The translations under genes and the position numbers were made by a program. DNA of 64,000 nucleotides from Agaricus subrufescens. Lineage: Eukaryota; Basidiomycota; Agaricomycetes; Agaricales; Agaricaceae. The stretch's first letter is position 1. Each line of letters begins with the position of its first letter. The DNA lies in NCBI GenBank assembly GCA_029945375.1, contig CM057063.1, positions 310,001-374,000 of the forward strand. Direction: 5' to 3'. Shown piece by piece: positions 11,811 through 24,391 of the stretch. A model generated the notes under the pieces. It had not been told where the DNA came from. It saw nothing but the letters and a program-made list of their open reading frames with translations, and did not search any database.

Positions 11811-13840
11811 ATGGCCACCATTTTCGACCTCGCCATGCCTGCGCTCGACGACGCCCAGAACCCGCAGGCACGACAGCAGCGGCGCCGGGCAGACTCAATC
11901 GAGATCATAGACGTCGACCAGCTCGACGACGTCCTCTATCAGGCCCATCGCCCGCCGGTTCCTGGCTCTTCACGCCCAGCCCAACGGAACAGGCCTTCTT
12001 CGTCCTCCGAGGTCATCTCGCTCGTCGACAGCGACGAGGAAGACGTGGTCATTCGATCCAGCGACCTCCGACCAGGTAACCTTTCCCTTTTTTCTTTATC
12101 TCGAGATTATACTGACAAACGAAAATCGCTCCGCTCGTTTAATTAGCGTCCAGGACTCGGCTGCAGTCCCCACCGCCCCGCAACCCCCAATGGCTGCTTG
12201 TGCCTCCAGTTCCACCAGTGCCCCACCGTTTCGCAGGCCAAACTTCCTTTCCCATGCGCCGCCAAGCTCCTGCTCATCCATCACCTCCCATAGTCCGGCC
12301 CAATGATCATCCCTTTCCATTCGAGGCCAGCATACATCAACGTCAACCACCAAATGGGGCTCGTCCGGGCTCGTCAAATCACCTACCACGTCTACTTGTC
12401 CCCCCAGAAAACGATCATAGCACTCTTCCTCCGAGGCCCTTGCAAGCAGCCCCTCCTTCACACCATGTACCTGCCATCGGTCTTGGTGGTGCTTTTATAA
12501 CTCAAAACGCTCCACGGCACCATCACCACCACCACCACCATCGTGCACTCACTCCTTCCGAAGCCAGCAACTCACTTTTTAGTCGTGTGGGAAGCGGTGT
12601 CCGCCGAATGTTTGGCGGACCGGCATCGGCGCCAGGAGCAGTCCCGCGGAATCGACTTGATTATATTTCCTTGGGCAACAATTTTGATATGGACGCGACT
12701 ATGGATGAAGATGAGGTCCCGGACCCTTTGTTTCATCTATTTGGCGACGAAGAGGAAGCCCTGCGAGGCTGGGAAACCGAATACAATCCAGCGGGGCCCT
12801 TCATCCGTAGCGAAGTTCTCCGTCGTCGCAACAACATCCGTGATGAGCCCCCGTACAAGAAACAGTACACGCATCCTCAACCATCGGACCCGGGGTTTAC
12901 TTTTGATTTTGCTCCCAAATCGCCGTCGGAGGTAATAGATGTTACCACGCCTGTGATAGAACGAAAATCTATCTCTCACGAGCCCATCGTTATAGACGAT
13001 GATGAAGACCACACGTTTTTCGATAGCAGACCGGATCACCCAGAGGCCTCGTCCTCCTCTATATCAAACTACTCCTCAACCCCTCAGACACCCCAGAAAT
13101 CTACGGCCACACCTACCCTAGTTTGCGCCCGCTGTCTAAACCCATTAATTCTCGGCAACAACCTTACCCCCGAAGATCAAAAGCTGCGCCGTGTGTGGGG
13201 GCTCCGATGTGGGCACCTTATCGATGGAAGATGTTTACTGGAAATTGGACAACCCCTGCAACCACAATCCTCGGATGCAATCCCCAGCCCTGAACCTTTA
13301 CCAGCTCCTACTGTCGACAGGAAAGGGAAAGGGAAGGCAAAAGCTGCTATAATTGAAGAAGAACCTCAAGATGGGTTTCAAGGTGACGGTGATAACAGCA
13401 TCAGATCTCGTTTACGTTCTCGGCATGTCAGCCACACAGGCGGGCCGTCATCCTCCTCATCCTCCTCCTCATCAACACCAACTACGAAACGCCCTACGCG
13501 AACAAAGCAGGCGCAGATACAAATCCCTCCCCCGGAATTCACGTGGTTTTGTCCTGTACCCGGATGTGGACGTGAGCACGCTAGTGTCAATGTTAATGGA
13601 GAATGGATACCCGAGCGTGAGGATGGAATTTATGGAACTGGCTCGGGAAATAGTAGTGGAAGAAAAGGACGAAGAGGAACAGGCCCGACTACGACTGCCA
13701 GCGGGAGTAGTAGACGTGGCGTTCGCTGGCGCGTTCAACTCGGGGTTTCAGGGCGCGATTGGAGTGGATATCCGACTCCTGCAGGCCCAAGCGGATCAAC
13801 ATGTGAAGGTCCACGAGGTGCTATTCCTCTGTTTTTGTGA
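11811..13840 (+). CDS. RING-like zinc protein with multiple SUMO-interaction-like motifs
   Basis: Two exons: join(11811..12075,12147..13840), 652 aa. Most of the protein is disordered, Pro/Ser-rich, with a run of eight His (about residues 213-220). Four short hydrophobic-acidic motifs resemble SUMO-interaction motifs: EIIDVD (about 31), EVISLVDSDEED (67-78), SEVIDV (about 350) and PIVIDDDED (368-376). Cys/His ligands follow: CARC (415-418), CGH (443-445), C451, then after about 105 residues of Ser/Lys-rich insert CPVPGCGREH (557-566). This pattern fits a split or degenerate RING-type finger. RING plus tandem SIMs is the architecture of SUMO-targeted ubiquitin ligases (Slx5/RNF4), so that role is inferred, not shown. 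The start at 11811 has a good context; an upstream in-frame Met at about 11613 is less likely. The C-terminal 70 residues are of uncertain quality because another frame is also open there. Confidence 0.75.
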
Positions 13841-14496
13841 TCGAAGTTCCACCTTCCCATGGTTTGTTTGTGTTCGATGTCCAATACTTATTCTCCTGTG
13901 CTTTTATTAATTTTTTTCCCCCTTGTTTCCATTACTATTGCACACATATCTCTAGATACTCGGCCTCTCCATTTGCTATCATCATGACGACTCCACATAA
14001 ATCTCAATACCAACCACCGCCTTCTGGAGCCGTTCTTCATTGCAGATTCCGCTTTTGGGTGTATGACTATGTTTTTTAATCCCTCTTTTTCCTTGTTATT
14101 ATTGTTTTCGGGCCATGCTTATGCAGTTGTGGAAGTTCGTAATTTAATCGACGGCACCCCGAAAGAGATGAAGTTTTTTTTTTATTTCGCCCGGAAGTAA
14201 AGACATATGGAATGTAGTGGGTTGCTTGGACCACAGGTCTAGAAGGGGGAACGGGATGATCGGTCTATGCAATACAAAGGTGTTCCGTATCTAACGGGAT
14301 ATCCTAAACCAGGGATATTATTCGGTTCTTGAAGGAAAAAATGTAAAGCAGGAATGAAAAAATGCAAAGCAGGAATGAAAAAATGTAAAGCAGGAATAAA
14401 AAAAATACAAAAGACGATGTTAAGAGAAGATGAATACTCTCCGGGTGTGCCCTGCACACTTGGGGGATGGATTCGAGTTCGGGACACACAGATCGA
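13841..14496. other. Convergent intergenic region with minisatellite
   Basis: About 650 bp between the 3' ends of the RING-like gene (+) and the DUF1996 gene (-). AT-rich with T runs, probably both 3' UTRs. It holds the short 20-bp tandem repeat at 14339-14400. Confidence 0.5.
14339..14400. repeat. 20-bp minisatellite, three copies
   Basis: Three consecutive near-identical units of the form 'aatgtaaagcaggaatgaaa' (second unit 'aatgcaaagc...', third ending 'aataaa'). It lies just past the stop codon of the minus-strand DUF1996 gene, so it may be in its 3' UTR. Confidence 0.85.
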
Positions 14497-17089
14497 CTAC
14501 TTCGTGAGACGGTTCGTGAAACGACGGTGATGAGAACGGCGAGCGGTTCCCAAGGGGCTCATACCGGGAGCGGAAGAAATTCTTTCGACTAGCTCCTCGA
14601 GTTCTCGTGGAGAAAATGTATCCAGCTCTTCGAAGAAGAGAGCGCGTTTGGTTTTTTTAAGCCCTGATTGATGGTGATGAATCTCTTCCTCCTCCTGCTC
14701 TTCAGAACAGGAATGGACTGGCTGTGATTTGGGAGGGTTTCCGTGTTCATCATTGTTGCCATCATCACCATCGGCAGGCATGAGGTGTCCGCCAGAGTTG
14801 GGACTGTTGGTGTTCCCATTGTGCCCGTTGTTATTGCTATTTGGGAGAGTGTGAGGGATTGAGGAGGGTGTAGGAATATGAATAGAAGGAATTGTGATGG
14901 AGGGTACGATAAATGTATTAGGTGGAGGTTTGACAGTTGTAGCTGGGATGGTGTGTGCAAATGAAGTTGTGGTAGTTGCAGATGTTGGTGAGGATGGCGC
15001 GTTGGAAGTCGTGACGGAGGGAATGGATTTGGTACCTTGTGATGTGCTTGGTACGGGGGGCGAAGGCGTAACGGAGGTGGAGGGAATGGACTGAGTACCT
15101 TGGGATGAGCTTGGTACGGGCGGCAAGGGCATAGCAGGTGAAGTAGCAGGAGAGCCTCCAGCGACAACGGTCCCCGTTTGAGTAGGTTGATCACCCGTGT
15201 AAACATACACAGGAGAGATCAGCTGTGGGGGATTGTTATCTGGGAACGTGGTAGCACGTTTTCCTTCGGGTTGTACAGGATTGTTTCCTGGCAACTTCGG
15301 AAGAGTCCCAGTCGCTGTTAAAGTGCAACATCCTCGTCAGTCAAAATTCAAGTTTAATGAGGTGAGAGTACTCAACTGGCTTCGTTAATCGATTTGGTGA
15401 TGCGGCAGTTCTGCCCTTTGTTCATATGGAAAATCCCTTGATCCACACAACAGGCCGGCTGAAAGTTCATGAATCACAGATAAGAAAAACTATTGCAAAA
15501 TTATGAAGACAAGGGAAGGGCTTACGTCGCCATAGATATTGCAGTGGCATTTATCGACGGCGTTCTGGAGTACTCCTTTATCCCAACCGTTGATGAAGTC
15601 TATCATATCCCATCAATTAGCGTAAGCTCGTTATGGTTTAGATCATATATGAACACAAACCTGCATGGTAACCATACCCGGTAGGATCACCATAGGAATA
15701 TCTAAAAATAAACCGATAAATGATTATCAGTCACAAACGACAATAGCACATACACAAATGGCTGGGTAGGGTTCATGGCCTGAGACCTCACGGAGTCAAA
15801 GTCTTGGCTACCCCAATACACCTACATGCACTGTAAGAACAGTAGGACGCGGAAACCGCCAGGAGCCTTACCTCAATGAAGATCCGAGGAAGAGTCACGG
15901 GAAATTTGGGATCGCTGCAAGTGCCGGAATCAGGACCTCCGGAGAGGAAGGCAACGTGAGATTTGTGATCTGGCGAATCCAAGTTCTAGAAAAGGAGTCT
16001 TTAACAAAGGCTCATTGGATGGTGTATAATTATACCTTTCCGTCCCAGCAGCTTGGAAAATTCTGATGACTACGCATCAGTTACTGATACAGGAGGCAGG
16101 AGTTGTGTAAGCTCACAATTTGCGCGCGAATACCAGAGGGGCACGATCCAGACGGCAGAGAATTGTGACGAGTAGATTGACCATTGAAATCCAAGCACAA
16201 GAATGTTACAGCTTGCTGAGCAAAACTGTTAGGGTCGTACGTGCGAAGAGTCGGGTCACCTATAGACTGATCGGAAGGCTATTCACAATTGAAGCGATGG
16301 TCAGGCATACCACTAAGCATACGGAACTATGAAGAATTTTAGTAAGGTACTCAATAAGGTGTCATTGTTGAATACCTACATCATCTGGAAAAGCTGTTGT
16401 CGTTCCTGGCTTGTCATTAAACAAGTAGTCTGTACAGAAAGTTTAATTCTCGTCGTAGTGAAATGGTGATCAAGACATACAACTATAAAAGGAAGATTGA
16501 GCCAGTCGTTCACCAGGATCATCCACATGAGAACTTACATGACTGCGCCGCCGTTGAGACTGGTAAAACTGCCATTGGACCATCTATATATAACGTGATC
16601 AGAAAATTTAGAGATAACAATAGCAGGCTCATCCTTACTGGAAGTATAGATGCTATTTGATGTGCCCTCAATTACGGTGTAATACAATAAATGATAACGC
16701 TACACACCGGGAACCAGTAGTTCGATTTGTCCTCTGGGATAGGGATAGAGGTACATTGACTATTTCGAAGAGCTTCGGTGTTGGTATTGAGCCTGAAGTT
16801 GCTACCTCCGAGCACTGAGCAAAAGGTAAAGCGAAGAATCGATCGTCAGACAGACTATAGGAGCGCCGTAAGGGAATAAGTGCGGCGTACCTGAATGCAC
16901 GTGGCCAGATATTTTGCCAGGATTCACGATGGGATCCATTCGCTCAGTAGTTATAAAGTTTTCTGTTCACGTAAAATTTTTTAGGTATCATGAACCTAGC
17001 GAGCGAGAAAATGTCATACCAGCACCCATCAGCCAATACGCCCGCGTAGAGGCTATCAAGGCGAAAACGACGGGAAGCAGGGATCTCAT
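14497..17089 (-). CDS. Secreted DUF1996-domain protein
   Basis: Multi-exon minus-strand gene. Exon 1 (17089..17020) gives a signal peptide (MRSLLPVVFALIASTRAYWL). The next exon gives ENFITTERMDPIVNPGKISG then HVHS, and the next GGSNFRLNTNTEALRNSQC and TSIPIPEDKSNYWFP. Later exons give WSNGSFTSLNGGAV, FNDKPGTTTAFPDD, DHKSHVAFLSGGPDSGTC with DPKFPVTLPRIF, and PACCVDQGIFHMNKGQNC. All are landmarks of DUF1996, a fungal secreted domain of unknown function. The last exon (about 15314..14497) encodes a long Pro/Ser/Thr-rich tail ending in a basic HHRRFTNRLTK. The core holds several Cys. The middle introns were not all placed. Members are often extracellular or wall-associated, which fits the signal peptide. 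Function unknown. Confidence 0.88.
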
Positions 17090-19182
17090 CGAATGCGATA
17101 ACGAAGGAGGGGCTTGATCAAAAGAATGACGATCCTAGTCGAACGGTGAGGGAGAAAAGAATCGAGCACAGAGGCTCTTAATATAAGGAAGCAGACGGGG
17201 GTGGTGGAATGAGGTAGAGAAGGAAATGAGGAGTCCCTTTGAACGTTCTATCTGCCTTGTATTGGCTCTCGACTTCATGATTAACTTTGTTCCTGTTTGG
17301 TAGTGGTTCGCGAGATGGTGGTTACCATATGTTCCTGTTCCTATCATTCTATTTGACACTCCGTGAGGTTACAGTCACTCAATCACCTTTTGATACTTAT
17401 GACAGCGCTCATGTAGACAAGGAAAAAAAACATAACATTACCGGGCCTTTTCAATTTCGCCAGGTATTGTGGATACCTAGAATGAGCACCAAGTTCATTA
17501 AACCAACGTTCTCTGGAAGGGTAACAGGAGACTGCCAGCAGGGAGAAGCTCAGGTTAATGGAAGGGCTCTATCAATATCTCTCGTCCACATGGGGTAGGG
17601 GTGACATTTGATCGACAAGCACGAAAACAATGCTTTTGCCGGTGGTTGTGGTGCAGATAACCACGCCTTTTGTGCTCTTCTCGATGAACCACTGCGCCGC
17701 ACCATATGCAAAAGGCTCTGTACGAGATGGCCCCTGAGCGTGGCTTATTATTGAACGCAAGGCTCTCGTCTACTAGAAAATGGATAAATGAATTCAACCT
17801 GGTATGCAAGGTAAGTATCATCAAAGGATCCACGCTCACCGAATCCGTTTCTCCACTACAAGTTCCGTGTTTTACGATATAAGTGTGGGACAATAACATA
17901 AGATCATCTGTTGCTAAAGTCAATTTTCAATTACAGTCGATTTCTCACGATCAGTGACAAAATATTATCCTCTCCTTGGTGACTTCGACAGTTTCAATCT
18001 CCTCTACTTCTGAGTCTGACGGTGTCGTTATGCGATTTCCGAGGAGTTCTAGACTTGGTGGAGTCCATCGAAGGATGACGAGATAATTTATTGACCCAGA
18101 TGATTCGCCCCACCGCAACTCTAAATTCCGGAAAAGATTCATCCACTGACCTCACTTGCCAACGCGTCAACCCAGTCAAGAGCTAGAATCATTCCTTGTT
18201 GTACATTCTGACTGGTTCGAAATGCAAGAGAGGGATCCCAACTTCCCTGAATGGGTTCAGCCGACTCATTAGAAGACCTAATTAGAAGCAGTGTCAGAAG
18301 CTCCGATGCAAAAACCTCGCCACGCGTACAGCCACTCAACTGATTATGCGTGATACGATTTCAACGCACCCCGAGTGCCGAGTCATCAGTTAAAGCGGGA
18401 GAAGGATTCCCCCGGCCACGAGTGTCACCTCCATCTGTGCCGACTGTGACTGCGCTCGAAAGACACATTTGTAGCATTTAGATCTTCTAACATGTTCATG
18501 GAACACGGTATATTTGTATGCGTGTATCAACCCTTCCACAATGATTTCGAGGTTTTTTCTGACATATACCATTTTTTCTCTACATTCTTCCTTCCTCCCG
18601 TGCATTCCATTCCTTGCGCCACTGTTAGCGTATGGTTATCTTTGGCTGGTTCTCTTCTTTCCAAACCTTTCCTAGTGGCAAGGTCCAGACCACTACTCCT
18701 GAGAAGATAGTGACCCACCAATCCACCAGATGATCAGAGAAGAGCCAATATCGTCATCCTCACCTAGCTTATCGCTCACATTTACACGTAATTGCTCTCG
18801 GTCATGACCGCATTTCGCCATGCGCCAAGGTCGATCCAATGGAGAGACTTTGGTCGTGGTGCCCCGTCTCTTAAACTTACTTCCAGGTGCTCCACGTTGA
18901 TCGTTAATGCGCACAAATCGTGCGTAAGCTATTAAGTGAGGTATAGCCTCGATTTAAGCCCAGTACCTGGTGCAAAAATACTCAGTATGAGGTTGACATC
19001 ATAGGTCCAGTGTTCAATGCACGAGAGTTGGTCTCTAGAGTGTTTGGTCCTGCCGTCTTCTTTCTTTGGCATGCATTCTTGAAAGTCGCCGGGTTCTTGG
19101 TTGATGGGTGAGGAAATTTATTCGATAGGTAGGATAGCAGATAGCAAGAACATAATGTCTAATTGATGATTGAGCGTCTTTT
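17090..19182. other. Intergenic region, possible unrecognised minus-strand exons
   Basis: About 2.1 kb. Minus-strand frames at 18139-18339 (66 codons, with ILALDWVDAL) and 18693-18914 (with HDREQLRVNVSDKLGEDDD) look more protein-like than their surroundings, but no joined gene, start or domain could be supported. The rest shows nothing. Confidence 0.35.
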
Positions 19183-20046
19183 TCAATCGCAGCCAAAATA
19201 GTTTCCGGGGATGACTGCAGGACATCCCGATGTGTCTAATGCATATATTTTGAGTCATTCACGATCCATTCGCTATAGAAAAACTCACCCTTTGAGACAA
19301 CACAGTCATCAAAATCCTCGCAGCATCTAATGCAAGCGCGGTTTATTGCAGGTTCGACAAGCTCGACATAGTGATTGTAACTTAGTTCCAAGTGTTATTA
19401 TCGAGTCGCAGATTGATAGAAGGGACAATGACTCACCCAACGCAAGCACTATTTCGGGGGTTACCCTTTCCCCCAACGCCACCACTAGAGTCATATTGGC
19501 CACCTTCATCTACCGCGTTCAATCTGTCGATTACACTTGGCCGAATACATCCGGTTACTACCGCATATCCGATAAGGATATGTAATGAACCATTTAGGAA
19601 GGATTTTGTGCTCACACTGCACGTAATTCCCCCCGCTTCCTCCTTTGGCTGCATGAAACTCGGCATTCTTCCAGAAGTTGCCGGGTAAAAGACCCTGTTC
19701 ATCGGCGGTTCTAGCTGGCGAGGAGCAGAATACCTGCGTCCCTCCAAGATATTCGCTGTCTCCTATGTTTGTGTGAGGATCGCTACAAAGTATATTGGTC
19801 GATGTCGTCATAAGTAGAAAGATAGTTACTCACCGTGGCATCACTAAGCTATAGAGTAAACCCTTTATTAAGCTCGGGAGAGAGGAAGGAGAGGGTATAT
19901 GCATACCAATAGTTGTCGGGACCGGATATTTTGACAGTGTTGTCCGGCTGTGGAGCGCGTCTCATTGATGGACGTTTGATTGAGTTGTGAGGGTATGCAG
20001 ATGAGATAACCGGCATGCTTGAAATGAGAAGTCCGAGAATTAACAT
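19183..20046 (-). CDS. Small secreted Cys-rich protein, family copy A
   Basis: Six exons on the minus strand: 20046..19907, 19848..19834, 19782..19616, 19557..19437, 19380..19289, 19235..19183, 195 aa. Signal peptide MLILGLLISSMPVISSA. Conserved family blocks: MPRDPHTNIGD, QGLLPGNFWKNAEFH, TGCIRPSVIDRLN, GGQYDSSGG, YNHYVELVEP, CIRCCEDFDDC and the end GNYFGCD. The same protein occurs at 37.4-38.2 kb and 45.8-46.5 kb. Relatives are common in Agaricomycetes as predicted small secreted proteins of unknown function. Exon 2 is only 15 nt and comes from an intron absent from the other two copies. Several Cys suggest disulphides. The divergent neighbour is ARV1. Confidence 0.88.
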
Positions 20047-20476
20047 AATAGTGATATGAGATAGAGGTAAGTCTCGTGAGGTTTAAGTTGGTGTACTAGT
20101 ATCCAGGTAATGAGAGCGTTCGCGCTGCGAACCACCAGTTTTGAAAATTAGCTTTGGGTAGACAAGAGATGCCAGCAAAAGTCGTTCTGTATGTTTCACC
20201 GGTATGGGATTGGACGAAATGACGCACTGGTTTCGCTCGCGATTATTTATAGCGACTTTGGCATCGCTGAGACCTTTAGTCGAGTCTTGCTGACTTACCA
20301 GCATAGTGTAATATTACCTGCGCATAGTATGATTGCTTTTGCGGCCGTTTGGCTGGATGTCCGACAAATTGTTTGGACGCGCGGTTTATATAGCGAGGAT
20401 CAATTCAATTTAATTTCCTGTTCACGTGACCGTGATCACAACTGTCCGAGTTTCCCGGAGTCTCCTTTCGTTCCAA
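20047..20476. other. Divergent promoter region, secreted protein A / ARV1
   Basis: 430 bp between start codons on opposite strands. A 'tttatatag' stretch at about 20384-20392, some 85 bp before the ARV1 start, could be a TATA-like element. Otherwise nothing recognised. Confidence 0.35.
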
Positions 20477-21739
20477 ATGCCTATCTGTACGACGTGCACG
20501 AACTATGTGCCGTATCTGTACACCGTCTACGAGTCTGCCTACAATCTTCGCCTAGAACAATGTGTGCGCTCGTTGTTCTGCCGTGCATCTTGACCTGCTC
20601 ATGCGTTTCCAGCAAAAATGTCATACTTTCGCAGATCCTTACGTCGAACACGACTCGCTTACTCTCCTACTTGACTTGATCCTTCTCAAGCGTGGAGTGT
20701 ATAGACATCTGCTTTTTAACAGAGGCTCTATACCTCGTCGTGCAATAAAGGACTCTAAAGCGCCATCCGGTGACAGTGATGTCGGTCTCGATACGGGTTA
20801 TTTAACGCGTGCACGTTGGATATGGACACTCAAACTTGGTGCAGGTTTAATAGTCCTTGATGCATGTATGTTACTTGCTTCAATCTGATGTTTTCTAACC
20901 AAGCGGCATTCACAGTTATCCGATGGACTCATCTGAGTTGGTCCTCTCACATTCTTTCTCTGGACTAGAAGCTTACCATCCACTCTAGGGCCTCAGTCAG
21001 GTCCATCTGACACTGTTTCAGAGGATTCTCTCTTCATATTCGTAAGAGTTCTTTGTGGTTGTCTTGCAGGTCCGTCTCGTCTTTCGTTATTGTGCTTCAG
21101 CACTAACGTTCAAGTGTTAGAAACCCTTGCGTTTCATGCTGGGATCCTTCTGTCCTCTTTCATCTTGCTGAACTCTGTCGCGGCCCTTAGGCGCGTCTGC
21201 TCGATCATCTTTCCACCAACGAAACCCGTCCCTCCCGAAGCTCATGAAATAAAGATCTCCCTGATCCCTCTGACGTTGTTCTATTCATCTCTAACAAAAC
21301 TCTTCCTCCTCCTCTTACTCACCATTTGGCATCCAACATCCTCACCCTCATCTTTCGGCGGAGTGCAAATTCCAGTCGATTGGCTTACATCTCTCCTGTC
21401 CCATCCAACCACGACACTTCCACATCTTCTTTCAGAGTTCTCCAAGGTGTTGGATGATGATAAGCTGGATCGCGAATGGGTGATTAGGAATATTTTAGGC
21501 GGAATGTCTGCTGGGTTCGGCCTGCGAGGTTAGCGTTTGGCTGAATTACAAGCGGTATATGAATGAAACTAATATGCTGTTTGTTTTCATTAGTGATTCT
21601 GGATGTCCATCCTATCTTGTCGACTTTCATCATCATATCTGGATGGCTATCCAAGACATTTATCGCTCAACATGTTGGAGAATGGGTAGGAGGAGATACT
21701 CAGACAAGCCGAGCTTGGCTAGCCTATAGTATTCCTTAG
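20477..21739 (+). CDS. ARV1: ARV1 sterol/lipid homeostasis protein
   Basis: Six exons: join(20477..20563,20613..20865,20916..20936,20989..21069,21121..21528,21594..21739), 331 aa. The N-terminal ARV homology domain carries a zinc-binding pair: CTTC near the start, then YTVYESAYNLRLEQC joined across intron 1 to QKC, followed by FADPYVEHD, LDLILLKRGVYRHLLFN and the basic linker. Several hydrophobic segments follow (LKLGAGLIVLDA, LAFHAGILLSSFILLNSV, SLIPLTLFYSSLTKLFLLLL), as in this ER membrane protein. ARV1 supports sterol trafficking, sphingolipid homeostasis and GPI-anchor synthesis in yeast. Exon 3 is only 21 nt. The end was set by an in-frame TAG after the last exon. Confidence 0.93.
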
Positions 21740-22117
21740 CACACAGAGTAGCATTTTTTGACCCTATCGACCCAGATGATGTGTCTAAGTAGAAAAACCC
21801 ATTTTTTATTATTATGGATCAGTTAATGGGTAGTGCACCAGTAGCCTTCAGTAATCAAATTCATGTGGTATGGGATCTCTTCAAGTTATGCTACATAATC
21901 CAATGTTGCGAGTACGTTCATCAGATAAACTTTTAGATCACTAAATGAACCTCGTCGAGTGGAGTAGGAATAAGTGCTATTTATTGGACTTAGGCGAACA
22001 TCAGTCTTGGGGTGCAACATCGATACAGGTCTCTGCAAATTTAGTTTGATGGCGGATCTGATGTGTAGTGGCAAGCGCTATGACTACTGCCTACCAGCTT
22101 GCCAGATTCCTGCCAGC
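21740..22117. other. Intergenic region
   Basis: 378 bp between ARV1 and the first NACHT gene, with AT-rich stretches. No gene or clear element is seen. Confidence 0.4.
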
Positions 22118-24391
22118 ATGTCGCGCAAAAGCACCCGCAGTTCCGCTATCCCCCCTCTTCGCTGGTTTCATCGTCTGTTCCCCTCCCTCCATTCCCCTTC
22201 TTTCGCATTGGCTCCAGCATCCGACCAATGCTCCCTTCCTTCGTCTTGTCATCTTGCCCACGAAACGGCGCATCTTGCACAGTTCCCATCTCCTCAAGGT
22301 CCACATCGTGCTTCCCGTCCCTCTAGCCCATATCCGGATCCTCCGACACTCTATACCGTTCAACCGCTGCCAAGTTTTCAACCATCGGAAATGCCGAGCT
22401 GTGATCTCGGCAGCTCAATTCTTCCCCATTCAACTCACCTTCTTCAGGGTCAAACGATGATCTCTCAGAGACAATACGTAAGTTCTCAATTCAGGCATCC
22501 GAAACGTTCTTTCGGACCAACCTTTCCACCATGTACAGAACCAAAACCCGGGAATGTTCCATGGAGCACACCATTTTACTATTCAAGGCGGTACATTTGG
22601 CAACAATATCGCTGATGACTGTAAGTTATACCCAGGTCATCAGCTTAATTTTTTTCTATACTCACATCTTCGTCAGTCATGGAGAAGCTTTTGCGTCATA
22701 CGATAATTGGAGCAGAGTACGATTCGTCAGATCGTCATCCACCCCCTCGGTGTCACCCTGGAACACGGCTCACCGTTGTAGAGAGATGCAGAACCTTCAT
22801 TGCACAGTGCTATGGTGAAGAAAAAATGCGCTGGGTCGTCGGCCCCGCTGGAGTGGGCAAGTCCGCAATCATGCAGATGGTTGCTGAGGAAACACCTGCT
22901 GATGCATCTGTCTTCCTCTCTATCAACGGACGTCAAGATGGAACAAAAATGTTCAACACTATAGCCTATCAGCTCGCTGCCAAGTACGAGTCATACCGAT
23001 TGTTCCTCTCCCAGGCGATCAACCGCGACCCGACTCTCCTCCGCAAAGCGCTGCCAGTGCAGTTTCAAAAGTTCATCGTCAATCCATTTATTCACCAACG
23101 TCTCTTCAATCCTTCGGATCGATTTCTTGTAATCATTGATGGTCTTGACGAATGTGATGATCCTGTCACTCAACAAGAGATTCTCGAGATGATCTCGAAA
23201 TTCTGTTACTCATATCCTACTTCTCCCATCGTATGGTTTATTGCCAGTCGCCCTGAACCTCACATCACTTCGTTTTTTGATGATGCCACGGTTGCGACGA
23301 CCTACACAAAGGAGGAAATCAAAGTAGATTCGGATGAAGCATGCGATGATGTTCAACGTTACCTCCGTGACGGACTGCACAAGATCAAATGTGCTTATCC
23401 TACACTCAGACATAAACGGGAATGGCCCTCAGAGCTTGAATTTACTAAGATCGCTACTGCAGCGGGTGGGCTATTTGCGTACGCTGCGACTGTGATCCGG
23501 TATATCGGAGAGGTTCACTACGGAGACCCGGTCTCTCAACTCAGTGATGTCCTCATATCTGTTGACACGGCTCCAAGGGATAATAGTCTGCAAAGGAATA
23601 ACCCCTTGGCTCTCCTTGACGCATTGTATAGAAGGATCCTCTCGAAAATTCCTGATGGTGTCATGATTAATGCCAAAAAACTTCTACTTATTCATTCCCA
23701 CTACGCAAGTTGGCCCCGAGATAAATTTCGGAAGCAGTGTAATAGACTGAGACTAACGGAGGATAGGGCTTACAGTGCTCTCCGTCACCTACACGCTGTT
23801 CTGAAGATCCCGCCCCCTCACGAGGCTGACGAGGAACCTCTCTCGTATTTCCATAAGTCATTTAAAGACTTCTTATTCGACTTCAATCGGTCCGGATTTT
23901 CCCAAAACATCCGAAATGAACTTGATCAACTCCAAGCTCAATCTTCGTTTCGCATCATCAAGCAAATCTCTGGCACTCTCGATGGTGTGGCCTGCAACGA
24001 AGGCGCCATGAGTAATACTTATGGTCATCTGGAAAGTGGCCCCGGTGTTTGTGACAACATTTCACTATCCTGGCCTTATGATGAGCGTTTTCGAACGACT
24101 GATCATGAACTAAGGCTTATTCTGTTTTGTGATGCAATGAGAGACGTGTGTGACACGTTTCGGTCCGAGACAGAGGCCCTATGGGACATGCCTAGTTTTC
24201 ACGCGTTGACTACCCATTTCATTATGCACGGCCCTGACTTTCCGACTGACTTCGTGAGATCCTCCGTACTTGTGAGTGTATCTATATTTTGTCGTATCTA
24301 TGATGCCGACATTGTCTATCAGGCTAAATTTCGCCCTGAGCTTATAGAGCTTGTACTGCAACCCGTAGCAGTACCAAATGTTGATTTATGA
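22118..24391 (+). CDS. NACHT-domain NTPase (fungal NLR-like), copy 1
   Basis: Three exons: join(22118..22477,22539..22620,22677..24391), 718 aa. The N-terminal 120 residues are Pro/Ser-rich. A short block FTIQGGTFGNN precedes the NTPase, as in many basidiomycete NACHT proteins. Walker A is GPAGVGKS (about 203-210) and Walker B is FLVIIDGLDEC (about 297-307), with WFIASRPEPHITSFF as the sensor-like region. FHKSFKDFLFDFNRSG lies downstream. No WD40, ankyrin or TPR repeats follow. Fungal NACHT proteins are thought to act as signal-transducing NTPases in non-self recognition; here this is inference. The C-terminus stops at VPNVDL, whereas the tandem copy downstream retains sequence for a further Cys-containing tail, so copy 1 may have lost its tail. 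Confidence 0.9.

Noticed and set aside
12517..12545. CAC/CAT trinucleotide run as a microsatellite
   Set aside because: It codes the poly-His tract of the RING-like protein and is short; not reported as a separate repeat.
13353..13910. Overlapping 185-codon plus-strand frame in the RING-like gene
   Set aside because: It overlaps the Cys/His-bearing frame and has no domain; GC-rich coding sequence often leaves a second frame open.
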